The translations under genes and the position numbers were made by a program. DNA of 10,788 nt, taken from NCBI GenBank assembly GCA_018714405.1, contig DVNM01000025.1:1-10788 (forward strand), written 5' to 3'. Source of the stretch: Scybalenecus merdavium (lineage in GTDB: Bacteria > Bacillota > Clostridia > Oscillospirales > Acutalibacteraceae). The first letter of the stretch is position 1, and the number at the start of each line of letters is the position of its first letter. A model generated the notes under the pieces. It worked only from the letters and a program-made list of their open reading frames with translations. It did not search any database and was not told the DNA's origin. Below, piece after piece: positions 1 to 7,987 of this stretch.

Positions 1-2
1 TG

Positions 3-2735
3 TTTAACGGAAAATCTTATGGCGACAACTATGGCTTTGGCGGCAGTCACCAGAACCCAAAAGGCAGCGTCCAACTGGCCGAACAGGAAATATTGAAACT
101 GATCGGCACACTGGAAAGCAGAACCGGCCGGCGCGCATATCCGTACGACAAATTCCCGATGCCGCTGATCCCTTTTGGCGACAATAAACCGCCGCTGGAA
201 AAACAGATCAGCGTGGTAAACCAGTTGAATGCAAAGTGGCAGGCACAGGGCTATGCCTATCCCAGGATCATTTCTGCATTTCCCGAAAAGTTTTTTGAGG
301 ACGTTGAACGGGAATATGCTGCCCTGATCCCGGTGGAAACCGGCACAGAGGAGAACTGGTGGAACGACGGCTGGGGAACGACGGCCTATGAATCCGGTGT
401 AAATAAAAGAAATGGCACGCTGGTGCCCATGGCCGAAACCATGGCCAGCATTGCCGCGCTGTGTTATGACGCGCCGTATCCGGCAGATGACTTGCGCGAT
501 GCACTGGAGCGGGCTTCCATTTATAATGAACACACCTGGGGCTATAATGCGTATAGAAAATGCGACGCCTATTATCAGCAAAACGAGTGGAAACGCACAA
601 ATGCCCTGGGTGCAAATGCTCTGGCCGAAAAAACGGTAAAAAATACGCTGCAGGTTCTGGCGTATAACGCTGCAAAGCAGGGCAGCATATACGTTTATAA
701 CGCTTTAAGCTGGTGCAGAACAGATGTTGTGACGGTACAGCTTGATGAAAGCTTTCCCAAAACGTTTGCTTTGCTCAGCGGCGGGGAAAGTCTACCGTAT
801 GAGCTGGACGGCGACCGGTTGATTTTTGTTGCTAAAAACGTCCCGGCCCTTGGCTACAAGCTTTTTTCGGTCGTGCCTGCTGATGAGAAGCCTGCATTTG
901 TTTCTAAATCAAAATGCTGCGGCTACTGTGTGGAAACCCCGTTTTTTAAACTGGTCATGCGCGGGGACGGGACTGTAAAAAGTATTAAAGACAAGCAAAA
1001 CGGCAACCGTGAAGTGGTGGACGACGCGGCAGACGTGAAATGGAACCAGTATCAGTATTACGATGATTTTGCGATCCCGTTCCGAAACATGGGCGTTAAA
1101 TTCTCCCCCTGGAAATGGAATCTGTACCGGCCGTCAGAAAAGCATACAAAAGTCCGGGTGGTGCCTATGGCTCTCGGTGCGCAGATCCATGTGCAAACCG
1201 GCACTTTCCGCGCCGGCAGCATTTGCCAGACGATAACGCTTTATGATGATATTGCGCGCGTGGACATCACGAACAAGGTGCTCAAGTCTGCGCTGCCGCA
1301 GCTGATATGTAAGGAAGAGGCGTTTTATACATTTCCTTTCCGTGCGCACCGGGATTACGAGATCCGCTACGACCTGCCGATCGGCAATGTCGCCGAAGGC
1401 GACCAGGTCTACGGCACATCCAGGGACTGGTATACGGCGAACAAATGGGTCAATGTTTATGATAAAACAGACGACTACAGCATGACGTTGGCGCTTGTCA
1501 ATACGTCGCTTTTGCAGCTCGGGCAGCGCCGCACCGGCCAATGGTCGTTTGACTATACCTCTCAAAAACCGTATATATTCAGTTATGTCATGAACAACAT
1601 GTGGCAAACGAATTTTCAGGGCGACCAGCCCGGTACGGCGGATTTTTCGTATTCTCTGTTTACGGGCAAGGGAAAATCTATTGAAAAAATCAATCGGGCG
1701 GCATGGGAGAGGAGCGCGCCGCTGCAGGCTGTTGCGGTCACAGACACGGCCGGCCATTCCCATGAAGCGTGCGCCGAAAAGTCGTACATCACGGTCAGCC
1801 AGCCGAACGTGATCCTTTCTTCCATGAAACCGGCCGAAGCGAACGGCGAGGGTATAATCGTTCGTTTCTGTGAAATTGCCGGGCAGGATACGCAGGATAT
1901 AATCGTGCATTTTTGTGAGAAAATCGCATCCTATATGCAAACCGATATTATCGAAAACAACATTGGCCAGGAAATACAAAAGGATACGCTGCAGTTTTCT
2001 TTAAAGCCTTATGAGATAAAGACTTTTCGCATCCTAACAAAGCGGGCTGCTGCAAAGCCCGGCGGCGTGCAGGCGGTTTGTACCCAGGTGCCGGTGCCAA
2101 GAAGCGCGCACTACCAGAAAGCGCGCGTGGCGGAGCTGACCGGCGGCCGAATGGCGCGTCAGGGCGTGGTCGTGTCGTGGGAGAAAGCGGAAAACGCTTT
2201 GTTTTACGAGGTGTTTCGCGTCAAAGACGGGCAAAGGTATTTTGTCGGCTCTACAAAGCATACCTGCCTGTTTGACAGCCAGGTCACAAAAGCTATCTGC
2301 ACCCAATACCGGTATTGTGTCCGCAGTGTGGGCGCAGGCCGGAAAAGCGACTTTTCCGAAAGTGTTGCGCCCGGTATAGGTGCGGTGCAGAATGCACAGC
2401 TTTTTGAAAAGCCTGTGCTGCATGCCGCGGCGCGTGAGAAGAGTCGGATCGATCTGTACTGGACGCCTGTCCACGGCACTGTACCCATAAGCCACTACGA
2501 GGTCTTTCGCAATGGTGTGCTGCTGGGCAAGACCACGGACGATTATATAACCTCCTGGCGCGACGGTGGTGTGCAGTACGGCGGCGAGTATGTATACAGT
2601 GTTGCTGCAGTGGATGTTTTGGGCAATCGTCTGTGCAGCGACGACGTAAAGGTGGCGCATAACGACAGCGTTTTTGCCGCTCAGGATTCGCCGCTTGCCA
2701 AAAAGTCCAGGCGCAGGTTTTTAAATTTTATTTAA
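3..2735 (+). CDS. GH38-type alpha-mannosidase with two C-terminal fibronectin III domains (5' partial)
   Basis: Glycoside hydrolase of the GH38 type, expected to release mannose from alpha-mannosides by a metal-dependent retaining mechanism. The frame is open from base 3, so the true start and most of the N-terminal catalytic barrel lie off the window; about 910 residues are present. Seen here: a WWNDGWGTTAYE segment near bases 357-390 and a YNEHTWG motif near 522-542, whose His (codon 531-533) matches the metal-binding position of the GH38 middle domain. A beta-rich GH38 C-terminal region follows to about base 2030. Two fibronectin III-like modules then lie at about 2120-2370 and 2409-2664, each with a YEVFR strand. 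The C-terminus is basic, with no sortase motif or membrane anchor. It is the first visible gene of the operon, 15 bases ahead of the GntR gene. The family call is firm; substrate linkage is inferred from the neighbouring mannose-6-P isomerase. Confidence 0.85.
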   Translation, partial: FNGKSYGDNYGFGGSHQNPKGSVQLAEQEILKLIGTLESRTGRRAYPYDKFPMPLIPFGDNKPPLEKQISVVNQLNAKWQAQGYAYPRIISAFPEKFFEDVEREYAALIPVETGTEENWWNDGWGTTAYESGVNKRNGTLVPMAETMASIAALCYDAPYPADDLRDALERASIYNEHTWGYNAYRKCDAYYQQNEWKRTNALGANALAEKTVKNTLQVLAYNAAKQGSIYVYNALSWCRTDVVTVQLDESFPKTFALLSGGESLPYELDGDRLIFVAKNVPALGYKLFSVVPADEKPAFVSKSKCCGYCVETPFFKLVMRGDGTVKSIKDKQNGNREVVDDAADVKWNQYQYYDDFAIPFRNMGVKFSPWKWNLYRPSEKHTKVRVVPMALGAQIHVQTGTFRAGSICQTITLYDDIARVDITNKVLKSALPQLICKEEAFYTFPFRAHRDYEIRYDLPIGNVAEGDQVYGTSRDWYTANKWVNVYDKTDDYSMTLALVNTSLLQLGQRRTGQWSFDYTSQKPYIFSYVMNNMWQTNFQGDQPGTADFSYSLFTGKGKSIEKINRAAWERSAPLQAVAVTDTAGHSHEACAEKSYITVSQPNVILSSMKPAEANGEGIIVRFCEIAGQDTQDIIVHFCEKIASYMQTDIIENNIGQEIQKDTLQFSLKPYEIKTFRILTKRAAAKPGGVQAVCTQVPVPRSAHYQKARVAELTGGRMARQGVVVSWEKAENALFYEVFRVKDGQRYFVGSTKHTCLFDSQVTKAICTQYRYCVRSVGAGRKSDFSESVAPGIGAVQNAQLFEKPVLHAAAREKSRIDLYWTPVHGTVPISHYEVFRNGVLLGKTTDDYITSWRDGGVQYGGEYVYSVAAVDVLGNRLCSDDVKVAHNDSVFAAQDSPLAKKSRRRFLNFI

Positions 2736-2750
2736 AGGCGGTTTATACTT

Positions 2751-3470
2751 ATGGAAAAATCCGTCCCTCTTTGGCTGGAGATCAGCCGGAAAATTGAAAA
2801 AGACATTGAAAACGGAACGTTTGCCGTCGGCGATATGCTGCCGAATGAATATCAGCTTTGCGAGATTTATTCGGTCAGCCGAATCACCATACGCGGTGCT
2901 TTGGCCAGGCTCAGTGATTTGGGTAAAATCAAAAGAGTAAAGGGCAAGGGCACCATCGTTACGCAGGAAAGGATAAAAGAGCCGCTGCTTAAAATTTCCG
3001 GCTTTACCGATGAAATGCGGGAAAAGGGCATTGTACCCTCCACAAGCTATGCGCATATGGAACGAAAAAAGGTTTCGGGTTATATTGCCGAACTGTTCGG
3101 GCAAAGCAGATCTACCTATTTTGCCGTGCTGGAAAGGGTCAGGTGTATAAATGGTGTGCCGGTGGGTTATTTTACGACCTATTTGCCGGAAAGCATCGGG
3201 CTGCCGTACGACAGCGCGCAGTATTACTCCTCTCTTTACGACAAGCTGGCAAAGGAACACGGCATCGTGGTCGATCATGTTCAGCAGACGGTGACGGCGG
3301 AAATTGCCGACAAAAAGACACGGAAAATGCTGAACCTGTCTCCGGGCGAAGCCGTAATGGTCATGAAGCGCAAGGCGTTTCTGGGTGATAAACTGATCGA
3401 GTATTCCGTGTGCCGATATGACAGCAAACGCTATGAATACAATATGGAATTAAGGAGCGAACCAAAATGA
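2751..3470 (+). CDS. GntR-family transcriptional regulator, HutC/UTRA type
   Basis: DNA-binding repressor or activator, 239 residues, normal length for the HutC subfamily. Residues 1-75 form the winged helix-turn-helix: the GntR opening (PLWLEISRKIEKDIENG), the PNEYQLCEIYSVSRITIR helix pair with recognition helix about 42-54, and the wing RVKGKGTIV. A linker of the LLKISGFTDEMREKG type leads into the UTRA ligand domain (about 93-233), which in this family binds a small metabolite, often a sugar phosphate. The ATG at 2751 is preceded by AAAGGCGG (2734-2741). The last codons overlap the manA start as ATGA, which suggests translational coupling. Its place inside the operon points to local control of mannoside use, probably by mannose-6-P or a related sugar phosphate (inference). 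The operon promoter is off the window, so no operator could be assigned. Confidence 0.93.
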   Translation: MEKSVPLWLEISRKIEKDIENGTFAVGDMLPNEYQLCEIYSVSRITIRGALARLSDLGKIKRVKGKGTIVTQERIKEPLLKISGFTDEMREKGIVPSTSYAHMERKKVSGYIAELFGQSRSTYFAVLERVRCINGVPVGYFTTYLPESIGLPYDSAQYYSSLYDKLAKEHGIVVDHVQQTVTAEIADKKTRKMLNLSPGEAVMVMKRKAFLGDKLIEYSVCRYDSKRYEYNMELRSEPK

Positions 3471-5185
3471 TAAATACCGGTTATCATAATTATGAAAAAA
3501 CGCCGTTCATTAAAGCGCAGGGCCGCGCATGGGAAGGCTTTGCGCAGATCAGGCAGCAAATTCAAAACAGCAAAGAGCGCATTATCGTTTTTGATTGTTA
3601 CCCTGTGGTGGACGTGAAAAGCCTTGTGGACGGCGTGGGCAGTCTGTTTGACAAAATTTTTTATACAGATACCTGTGCCTACAGCGGCGATGCACTTACC
3701 GAAAAAATGCAAAAGAACCTGACAGACGACCGGATTTTCGGCGTGATGACAACAGATTACCTGCAGGATTATTTTATAGACAGCAAGATCTGTCAAATGC
3801 GCTGCGATATTTTAGACAGCACCGGCCGTATCCTTGTGATCGGCGTGGGGGCAACGCTGGTGTGGGAGAGCGGCTTTAATGTGCACTGCTCTGTTGCCCG
3901 CTGGGAAAGTCAGCTGCGGTTCCGAAAAGGTGCGCCTAACTGGAACTGTGATAATTTCGATATGGACCCGCTTACAAAGTTTAAGCGCGGTTACTTTGTG
4001 GAATGGCGCCTGGCCGATAAACATAAAGTGGAAAAGCACCGGAAATTCCATTATTTTATGGACACAAATGCTGTGGACTGCCCCAAAATGATTTCCCGGC
4101 GGGATTACGACAAGGCCCTTGCGCAGGCGGTGCAGGCGCCGTTTCGGGTGGTGCCGTATTTTGACCCCGGTGTGTGGGGCGGCCAGTGGATGAAAGAAGT
4201 ATGCGGTCTTGACAAATCTGCGCAAAACTTTGCCTGGTGTTTCGACTGCGTACCGGAAGAAAACAGCGTTTTGTACGACTTCGGCGGCGTAAAGGTGCAG
4301 ATGCCGGCCATGGACATTGTTTTGCATAAAGGCAAAGAGCTTTTGGGCGAACGGGTACAGGCAAGGTTCGGCAATGAATTTCCCATCCGTTTTGATTTTT
4401 TGGATACCATGGACGGCGGCAACCTTTCTTTGCAGGTCCACCCCACTACACAGTATATACACGAACATTTTAATATGCCGTATACGCAGGATGAAAGCTA
4501 CTATATTCTGGACAGCGGGGAAGACAGCTGCGTTTATTTGGGGGCAAAAGAGGGTATAGAGCCGGACGCATTTATCGGTGCTTTAAACAAGGCGCAGCAG
4601 ACGGGCGAGATCGACGTGGAAAAGTATGTAAACAAATGGCCGGCCAAAAAGCACGACCACTTTTTGATCCCGGGCGGCACGCTGCACTGCTCCGGTAAAA
4701 ACGCCATGGTGCTGGAGATCTCAAGCACGCCGTACATATTTACGTTTAAGCTTTGGGACTGGGGCAGGCTTGGGCTGGACGGAAAACCCCGCCCGATCAA
4801 TATTCAGCACGGCAGCCGGGTCATCAATTATTCCCGCGACACCAAATGGGTGCAGGAAAATCTGATAGACCAATTTGAACCGCTTGAAAAGACAGACGCC
4901 TATACTTCGGAAAAAACCGGGCTGCATATTTTTGAACCGATCGAAACGGTGCGCCACTGGTTCACCGGCGAGGTCTGCCACAAGGCAAACGGCAGCGTCT
5001 GCGTGCTCAATCTTGTGGAGGGGGAAGAGGCCGAGGTCGTAAGTCCGTGCGGCGCTTTTGCCCCTTATGTCGTGCACTACGCAGAAACGTTTATCGTACC
5101 GGCTGAAGTCGGTGATTTTATCCTCAGACCCACAGAAAAAACAAAGGGCAAAAAGCTTGCGACAATCAAAGCATATATCAGGTGA
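3467..5185 (+). CDS. manA: Class I mannose-6-phosphate isomerase with a large N-terminal extension
   Basis: Cupin-fold, zinc-dependent enzyme that interconverts mannose-6-P and fructose-6-P. At 572 residues it is far longer than the roughly 315-residue Gram-positive ManA. The isomerase part starts near residue 220 (RVVPYFDPGVWGGQWM, equivalent to the usual PxxWGG opening). It shows the expected metal ligands: Gln323 and His325 in LSLQVHP, Glu343 in QDESYYIL and His407 in PGGTLHCSG. Residues about 1-215 are an extra domain with alternating hydrophobic strands (ERIIVFDCYP, RILVIGVGATLV) and a basic YFVEWRLADKHK stretch. It resembles a P-loop-kinase-like or Rossmann-like alpha/beta fold, but no Walker A motif is visible. 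The start is set by AAGGAG (3452-3457), 9 bases before ATG, with the ATGA overlap. It follows the regulator gene and precedes the sugar kinase, placing it at the mannose-6-P to fructose-6-P step. Confidence 0.9.
   Translation: MINTGYHNYEKTPFIKAQGRAWEGFAQIRQQIQNSKERIIVFDCYPVVDVKSLVDGVGSLFDKIFYTDTCAYSGDALTEKMQKNLTDDRIFGVMTTDYLQDYFIDSKICQMRCDILDSTGRILVIGVGATLVWESGFNVHCSVARWESQLRFRKGAPNWNCDNFDMDPLTKFKRGYFVEWRLADKHKVEKHRKFHYFMDTNAVDCPKMISRRDYDKALAQAVQAPFRVVPYFDPGVWGGQWMKEVCGLDKSAQNFAWCFDCVPEENSVLYDFGGVKVQMPAMDIVLHKGKELLGERVQARFGNEFPIRFDFLDTMDGGNLSLQVHPTTQYIHEHFNMPYTQDESYYILDSGEDSCVYLGAKEGIEPDAFIGALNKAQQTGEIDVEKYVNKWPAKKHDHFLIPGGTLHCSGKNAMVLEISSTPYIFTFKLWDWGRLGLDGKPRPINIQHGSRVINYSRDTKWVQENLIDQFEPLEKTDAYTSEKTGLHIFEPIETVRHWFTGEVCHKANGSVCVLNLVEGEEAEVVSPCGAFAPYVVHYAETFIVPAEVGDFILRPTEKTKGKKLATIKAYIR
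5180..5185 (+). promoter_or_regulatory. Shine-Dalgarno AGGTGA deciding the ROK kinase start
   Basis: AGGTGA overlaps the TGA stop of manA and lies 5 bases before the ATG at 5191. That ATG opens MIFALDIGGT, the classical ROK N-terminus. This supports 5191 as the start, rather than any codon within manA from which the long downstream frame could formally be extended. Confidence 0.7.
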
Positions 5186-5190
5186 CAGCT

Positions 5191-6029
5191 ATGATTTTTG
5201 CACTGGACATTGGCGGAACATTATAAAATATGCCCATATCGATCAGAACCGGATCGTCCGTAAAGGCAAATGGGAAACGACCGGCAGCTTTTCGGCACTG
5301 ACTGAACATATTGAAGGCGTGATTTGCCGACCGGTTTCGTTTATTGGCATTTCCAGCGGGGGCTTCTGGGCCGAAGATGGGCAGGCGATCGGCTACGAAA
5401 CCATTAAGAGCACTTCTGAAAACAATTTAAAAAAATTCCTTGCAGAAAAATACGGCTGCCCCGTTTCTATTGAAAATGACGCGCGCTGCGCGCTGCTTGC
5501 CGAGAAAAGCTCTGGCGTGCTGCAAAACTGCCAAAATGCCGTGCTTTTCGTGCTTGGCTCCTCGTTAGGCTGTGCCGTGCTGGTCAACGGCAAGCTCTTT
5601 TCGGGCAGCACCCACCAGGCAGGCGCCATGTTTTTGATGCCGGAATATTATGACGGCAGCACTTATCGGTATGATCAGCAGGCAAACAGCATTCATCTGA
5701 CAAAAGAATTTGATCCTGCGCTTGTACGGGGAGATATGCGGCTTTTGGAAGATAAGGCGCTGCACGGTGATCCCAAAGCAAAGGAACTGCTTGAAAGCTA
5801 TTCCAAAGCGGTGGCACTGAAATGCTGGTACGCCTATTTGGCGTATGATCCCGAACAGATCGCGCTTGGCGGCGGCATTGCCAACAGCCAGTATATTACA
5901 CAAAGAATACGGTTTTATTTAAACGGCTTTTTTGTGCGGGACAAAAGTGCACGCGCCCCGGTGCTGTCCAATACGCATTTTGGGGAAGAAAGCAATCTTT
6001 TGGGCGCCGCGCTTTTAGCCAGGCCGTAA
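5191..6029 (+). pseudogene. ROK-family sugar kinase with a one-base frameshift at codon 11
   Basis: ROK kinases phosphorylate hexoses or N-acetylhexosamines with ATP; here probably mannose to mannose-6-P (inferred from context). The ATG at 5191 encodes MIFALDIGGT, the phosphate-binding opening. The frame then hits TAA at 5224-5226, while the body of the enzyme continues in another frame as IKYAHIDQNRIV from 5223. Restoring one base after 5222 (TT to TTT) gives DIGGTFIKYAHID, exactly as in the family, and a protein of about 279 residues. The body shows the catalytic Asp97 (corrected numbering) in ENDARCALLAE (codon 5478-5480), LGSSLGCAVLVNGKLF as a variant of the GTGIGGG strand, HQAGAM near the substrate loop, and GGGIANS near the C-terminus. 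The HxxGCxxxxCxC zinc motif of many ROK proteins is not seen. Either a real null mutation or a sequencing indel; without the first ten residues the protein should not bind ATP. Confidence 0.85.
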
Positions 6030-6044
6030 TCATTTATACACAGC

Positions 6045-6052
6045 GGGGGGGG
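6045..6052 (+). promoter_or_regulatory. Run of eight G serving as the transporter's ribosome-binding region
   Basis: Eight consecutive G residues followed by AAC end 7 bases before the transporter ATG at 6060. No other purine-rich Shine-Dalgarno candidate lies in the 30-base gap after the kinase stop, so the G run must supply the anti-SD pairing. Homopolymers of this length can gain or lose bases, which would change the spacing to the start codon. Confidence 0.5.
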
Positions 6053-6059
6053 AACATTT

Positions 6060-7763
6060 ATGGAAAAGGAAAAAGTAAAAGAGCCGTTGAAAACAAAAAT
6101 TGCAAACGGCATTCAAACGTTTAAATCGCACTGGGGCACGCCGCCGAAGGGGTACCAGGTCTGTTACAGGGAGTTCGCCGCTTTTGCCGCGGGCTGCGGC
6201 AGCCCGAATCTGCTGGGCGTGCTGACGCAATACACCACCATTGCCACCAGCGTGCACCTGATGATCTCTTACTTCAAGCTGTCGACCGGTATGGCGTGGA
6301 TCCTGACCATCCTTGCATCGGTTATCGCCATCCTTCGTTCGCCGGTTTTGTCTATGATGATCGACAATTCCAACGGTAAAAACGGCAAGTTCAAGCCGTT
6401 TCTGATTTGGGCGGCAATCGGTACGGCTGTAAGTTTTTCATTTGTCCCTTACATACCGTCTGCCTGGATGGATATCCATCTTTTCAGCATTCCGCTTCCG
6501 GCCATCCCGATCATGGGCATTTATGAGGCGTCAACGATCAATTTTAATCTGGGCATTCTTTTGGCGTTTGTTTTGATCCAGATCGGTCAGTTTTTTATAA
6601 CACTTCTCAATCAGTGTGTGGCCGGCATGGAGCAAACCATATCTACGGTAGCTCAGGAGAGGGCCAATATCGGCTCCATCAAGGGGCTGGTGTCCGGTCT
6701 GCCCAGTTCCATTGTAAATATCATACTGCCCATTCTTGCAGGCACCTTTTTCGCGCAGCAGGGCGGCTGGAACGCGGTCAATATGTACCGCATCATTTTC
6801 CCTATATGCGGTGTTCTCGGCGTTATTATGGTGCTGCTGCTGGTAAAGGGCGTAGAGGAAAGAACGGTCGTAAAGCAGGAGTATGTGGCCAGGGTCAAGT
6901 TCTCAGAGGGCATGAAATTGCTGAGTAAAAGCAAGTACTTCTGGATCATAACCATATTCAATGCGTTCAATGCCGTGCGTGGCCTTGCAAATATCACGAC
7001 CTGGATCACACAGTACAGCTTTGCTTCAGACACGGCAAAAACATGGGTCGGGCTTTACTGTTCCACCATTCTTATGAACGCCATTGCCGTTGCGCTTTTG
7101 GTGGGCCCGATCCTGATCAAAAAACTCGGCAAAAAGAATTTGATGCTGATTTCTTGCGTGGGTTATGTCATCATGATCGCGCTGCAGGTCGTTTTTCATA
7201 AAAGCCCGGTGCTTATACTGGTGGTCTCGTTCTTTGAACAGTTTTTCGGCGGCTTTTATTTCCTGACCGGTATCATGACTTCCGATATTATGGACGACAT
7301 CCAGATGAAAACCGGCAAACGCCTGGAAGGCTTCTGGCAGAATTATATGGCGATCATCACGACGGTGATCGGCGTGTTTACCGGCATGCTTACACCATTG
7401 TTCCTGTCTTTTGGCGGCATAGGCTTTTCAGACGATATTTCCGTGGCTTTGCAAAATCCGGATCTCAGGAACAATATTTTCTTCTACCAGTCGCTTCTTG
7501 CGCTGATCGGCGCTGTGGTGGTTGCCGTGCCGTTTTTCTTTTATGACCTCACGGAAAAGAAGCATGCCAATATCGTTCGTGTGCTTCGTATCCGTGCCGC
7601 AGTGGACAATTTCCATGACAATATGCTCCAGAGCGAGGATATTGCTTATTTGCAGGAAATCGTGGATTATGCAAACGAAACGAAAGAGCCGATGCTGACA
7701 GAAGAACTGGCAAAGCACGACTGCATAGACAGCATTTTAAAAGTGGCGAATGCGTCGGCGTGA
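6060..7763 (+). CDS. GPH-family (MFS_2) sugar:cation symporter
   Basis: Polytopic membrane carrier of the glycoside-pentoside-hexuronide:cation symporter family (melibiose carrier-like), 567 residues. About twelve hydrophobic segments are readable. The family signatures are present: RSPVLSMMIDNSNGKNGKF with Asp102 at about 93-111 after the second helix, and SDIMDDIQMKTGKRLEGF at 408-425 in the second half. An N-terminal hydrophilic stretch of about 35 residues and a C-terminal cytoplasmic tail of about 72 residues (496-567) with amphipathic helices make it longer than the usual 450-500 residues. It is the last gene of the operon, 30 bases after the ROK kinase and 41 bases ahead of a strong terminator. 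The context suggests import of a mannoside or a short N-glycan-derived oligosaccharide coupled to Na+ or H+. The family is firm; the substrate is inferred. Confidence 0.9.
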   Translation: MEKEKVKEPLKTKIANGIQTFKSHWGTPPKGYQVCYREFAAFAAGCGSPNLLGVLTQYTTIATSVHLMISYFKLSTGMAWILTILASVIAILRSPVLSMMIDNSNGKNGKFKPFLIWAAIGTAVSFSFVPYIPSAWMDIHLFSIPLPAIPIMGIYEASTINFNLGILLAFVLIQIGQFFITLLNQCVAGMEQTISTVAQERANIGSIKGLVSGLPSSIVNIILPILAGTFFAQQGGWNAVNMYRIIFPICGVLGVIMVLLLVKGVEERTVVKQEYVARVKFSEGMKLLSKSKYFWIITIFNAFNAVRGLANITTWITQYSFASDTAKTWVGLYCSTILMNAIAVALLVGPILIKKLGKKNLMLISCVGYVIMIALQVVFHKSPVLILVVSFFEQFFGGFYFLTGIMTSDIMDDIQMKTGKRLEGFWQNYMAIITTVIGVFTGMLTPLFLSFGGIGFSDDISVALQNPDLRNNIFFYQSLLALIGAVVVAVPFFFYDLTEKKHANIVRVLRIRAAVDNFHDNMLQSEDIAYLQEIVDYANETKEPMLTEELAKHDCIDSILKVANASA

Positions 7764-7804
7764 TTTGTCTGATGAACATAAAACCAATAGATGTGATTAT
7801 AAAT

Positions 7805-7838
7805 TTCCCGGGATAGTTTTTCTGTCCCGGGAATTTTT
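7805..7838 (+). terminator. Rho-independent terminator of the mannoside operon
   Basis: A 9-bp perfect GC-rich stem pairs TTCCCGGGA (7805-7813) with TCCCGGGAA (7825-7833). The loop is 11 bases and five T follow (7834-7838). It starts 41 bases after the transporter stop and closes the operon. Confidence 0.92.
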
Positions 7839-7930
7839 ATAACTTGTGGTTTCAGTTTTTCCCGGTGAGACGCTGGCCTTTTATAAGAACCAAAGACTTG
7901 CATTATATAAGGGCATAGCGGGGCGCGTAC

Positions 7931-7959
7931 AAAAAGCAGCCGCATAAAAGCGGCTGCTT
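7931..7959 (-). terminator. Rho-independent terminator of the minus-strand cotJC remnant
   Basis: A perfect 10-bp stem, AAGCAGCCGC (7934-7943) with GCGGCTGCTT (7950-7959), has a 6-base loop. The A run at 7931-7935 becomes the U tract when read on the minus strand, so it stops transcription coming from cotJC, about 80 bases past its stop codon. Confidence 0.75.
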
Positions 7960-7987
7960 GAAAATGAAATACATGTGACCGATTTTC

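Noticed and set aside
1134..1979. Long open frame antisense to the GH38 gene
   Set aside because: No recognisable domain, Arg/His-rich composition typical of the reverse complement of a coding region, no ribosome-binding site, and fully covered by a strongly supported gene.
2034..2660. Another long antisense frame under the FN3 part of GH38, and similar ones under manA (3812-4468)
   Set aside because: Same reasons: shadow frames with no motif and no initiation signals.
5058..5190. Extending the kinase body upstream in its own frame, overlapping the end of manA
   Set aside because: This stretch only reads manA out of frame. The ROK N-terminus MIFALDIGGT is encoded in the other frame from 5191 with its own Shine-Dalgarno, so a frameshift explains the data better than an overlapping start.
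5215..5232. Programmed -1 frameshift in the kinase gene
   Set aside because: No X XXY YYZ slippery heptamer at the shift point and no clear downstream stimulatory hairpin. A single-base deletion in a T run is simpler.
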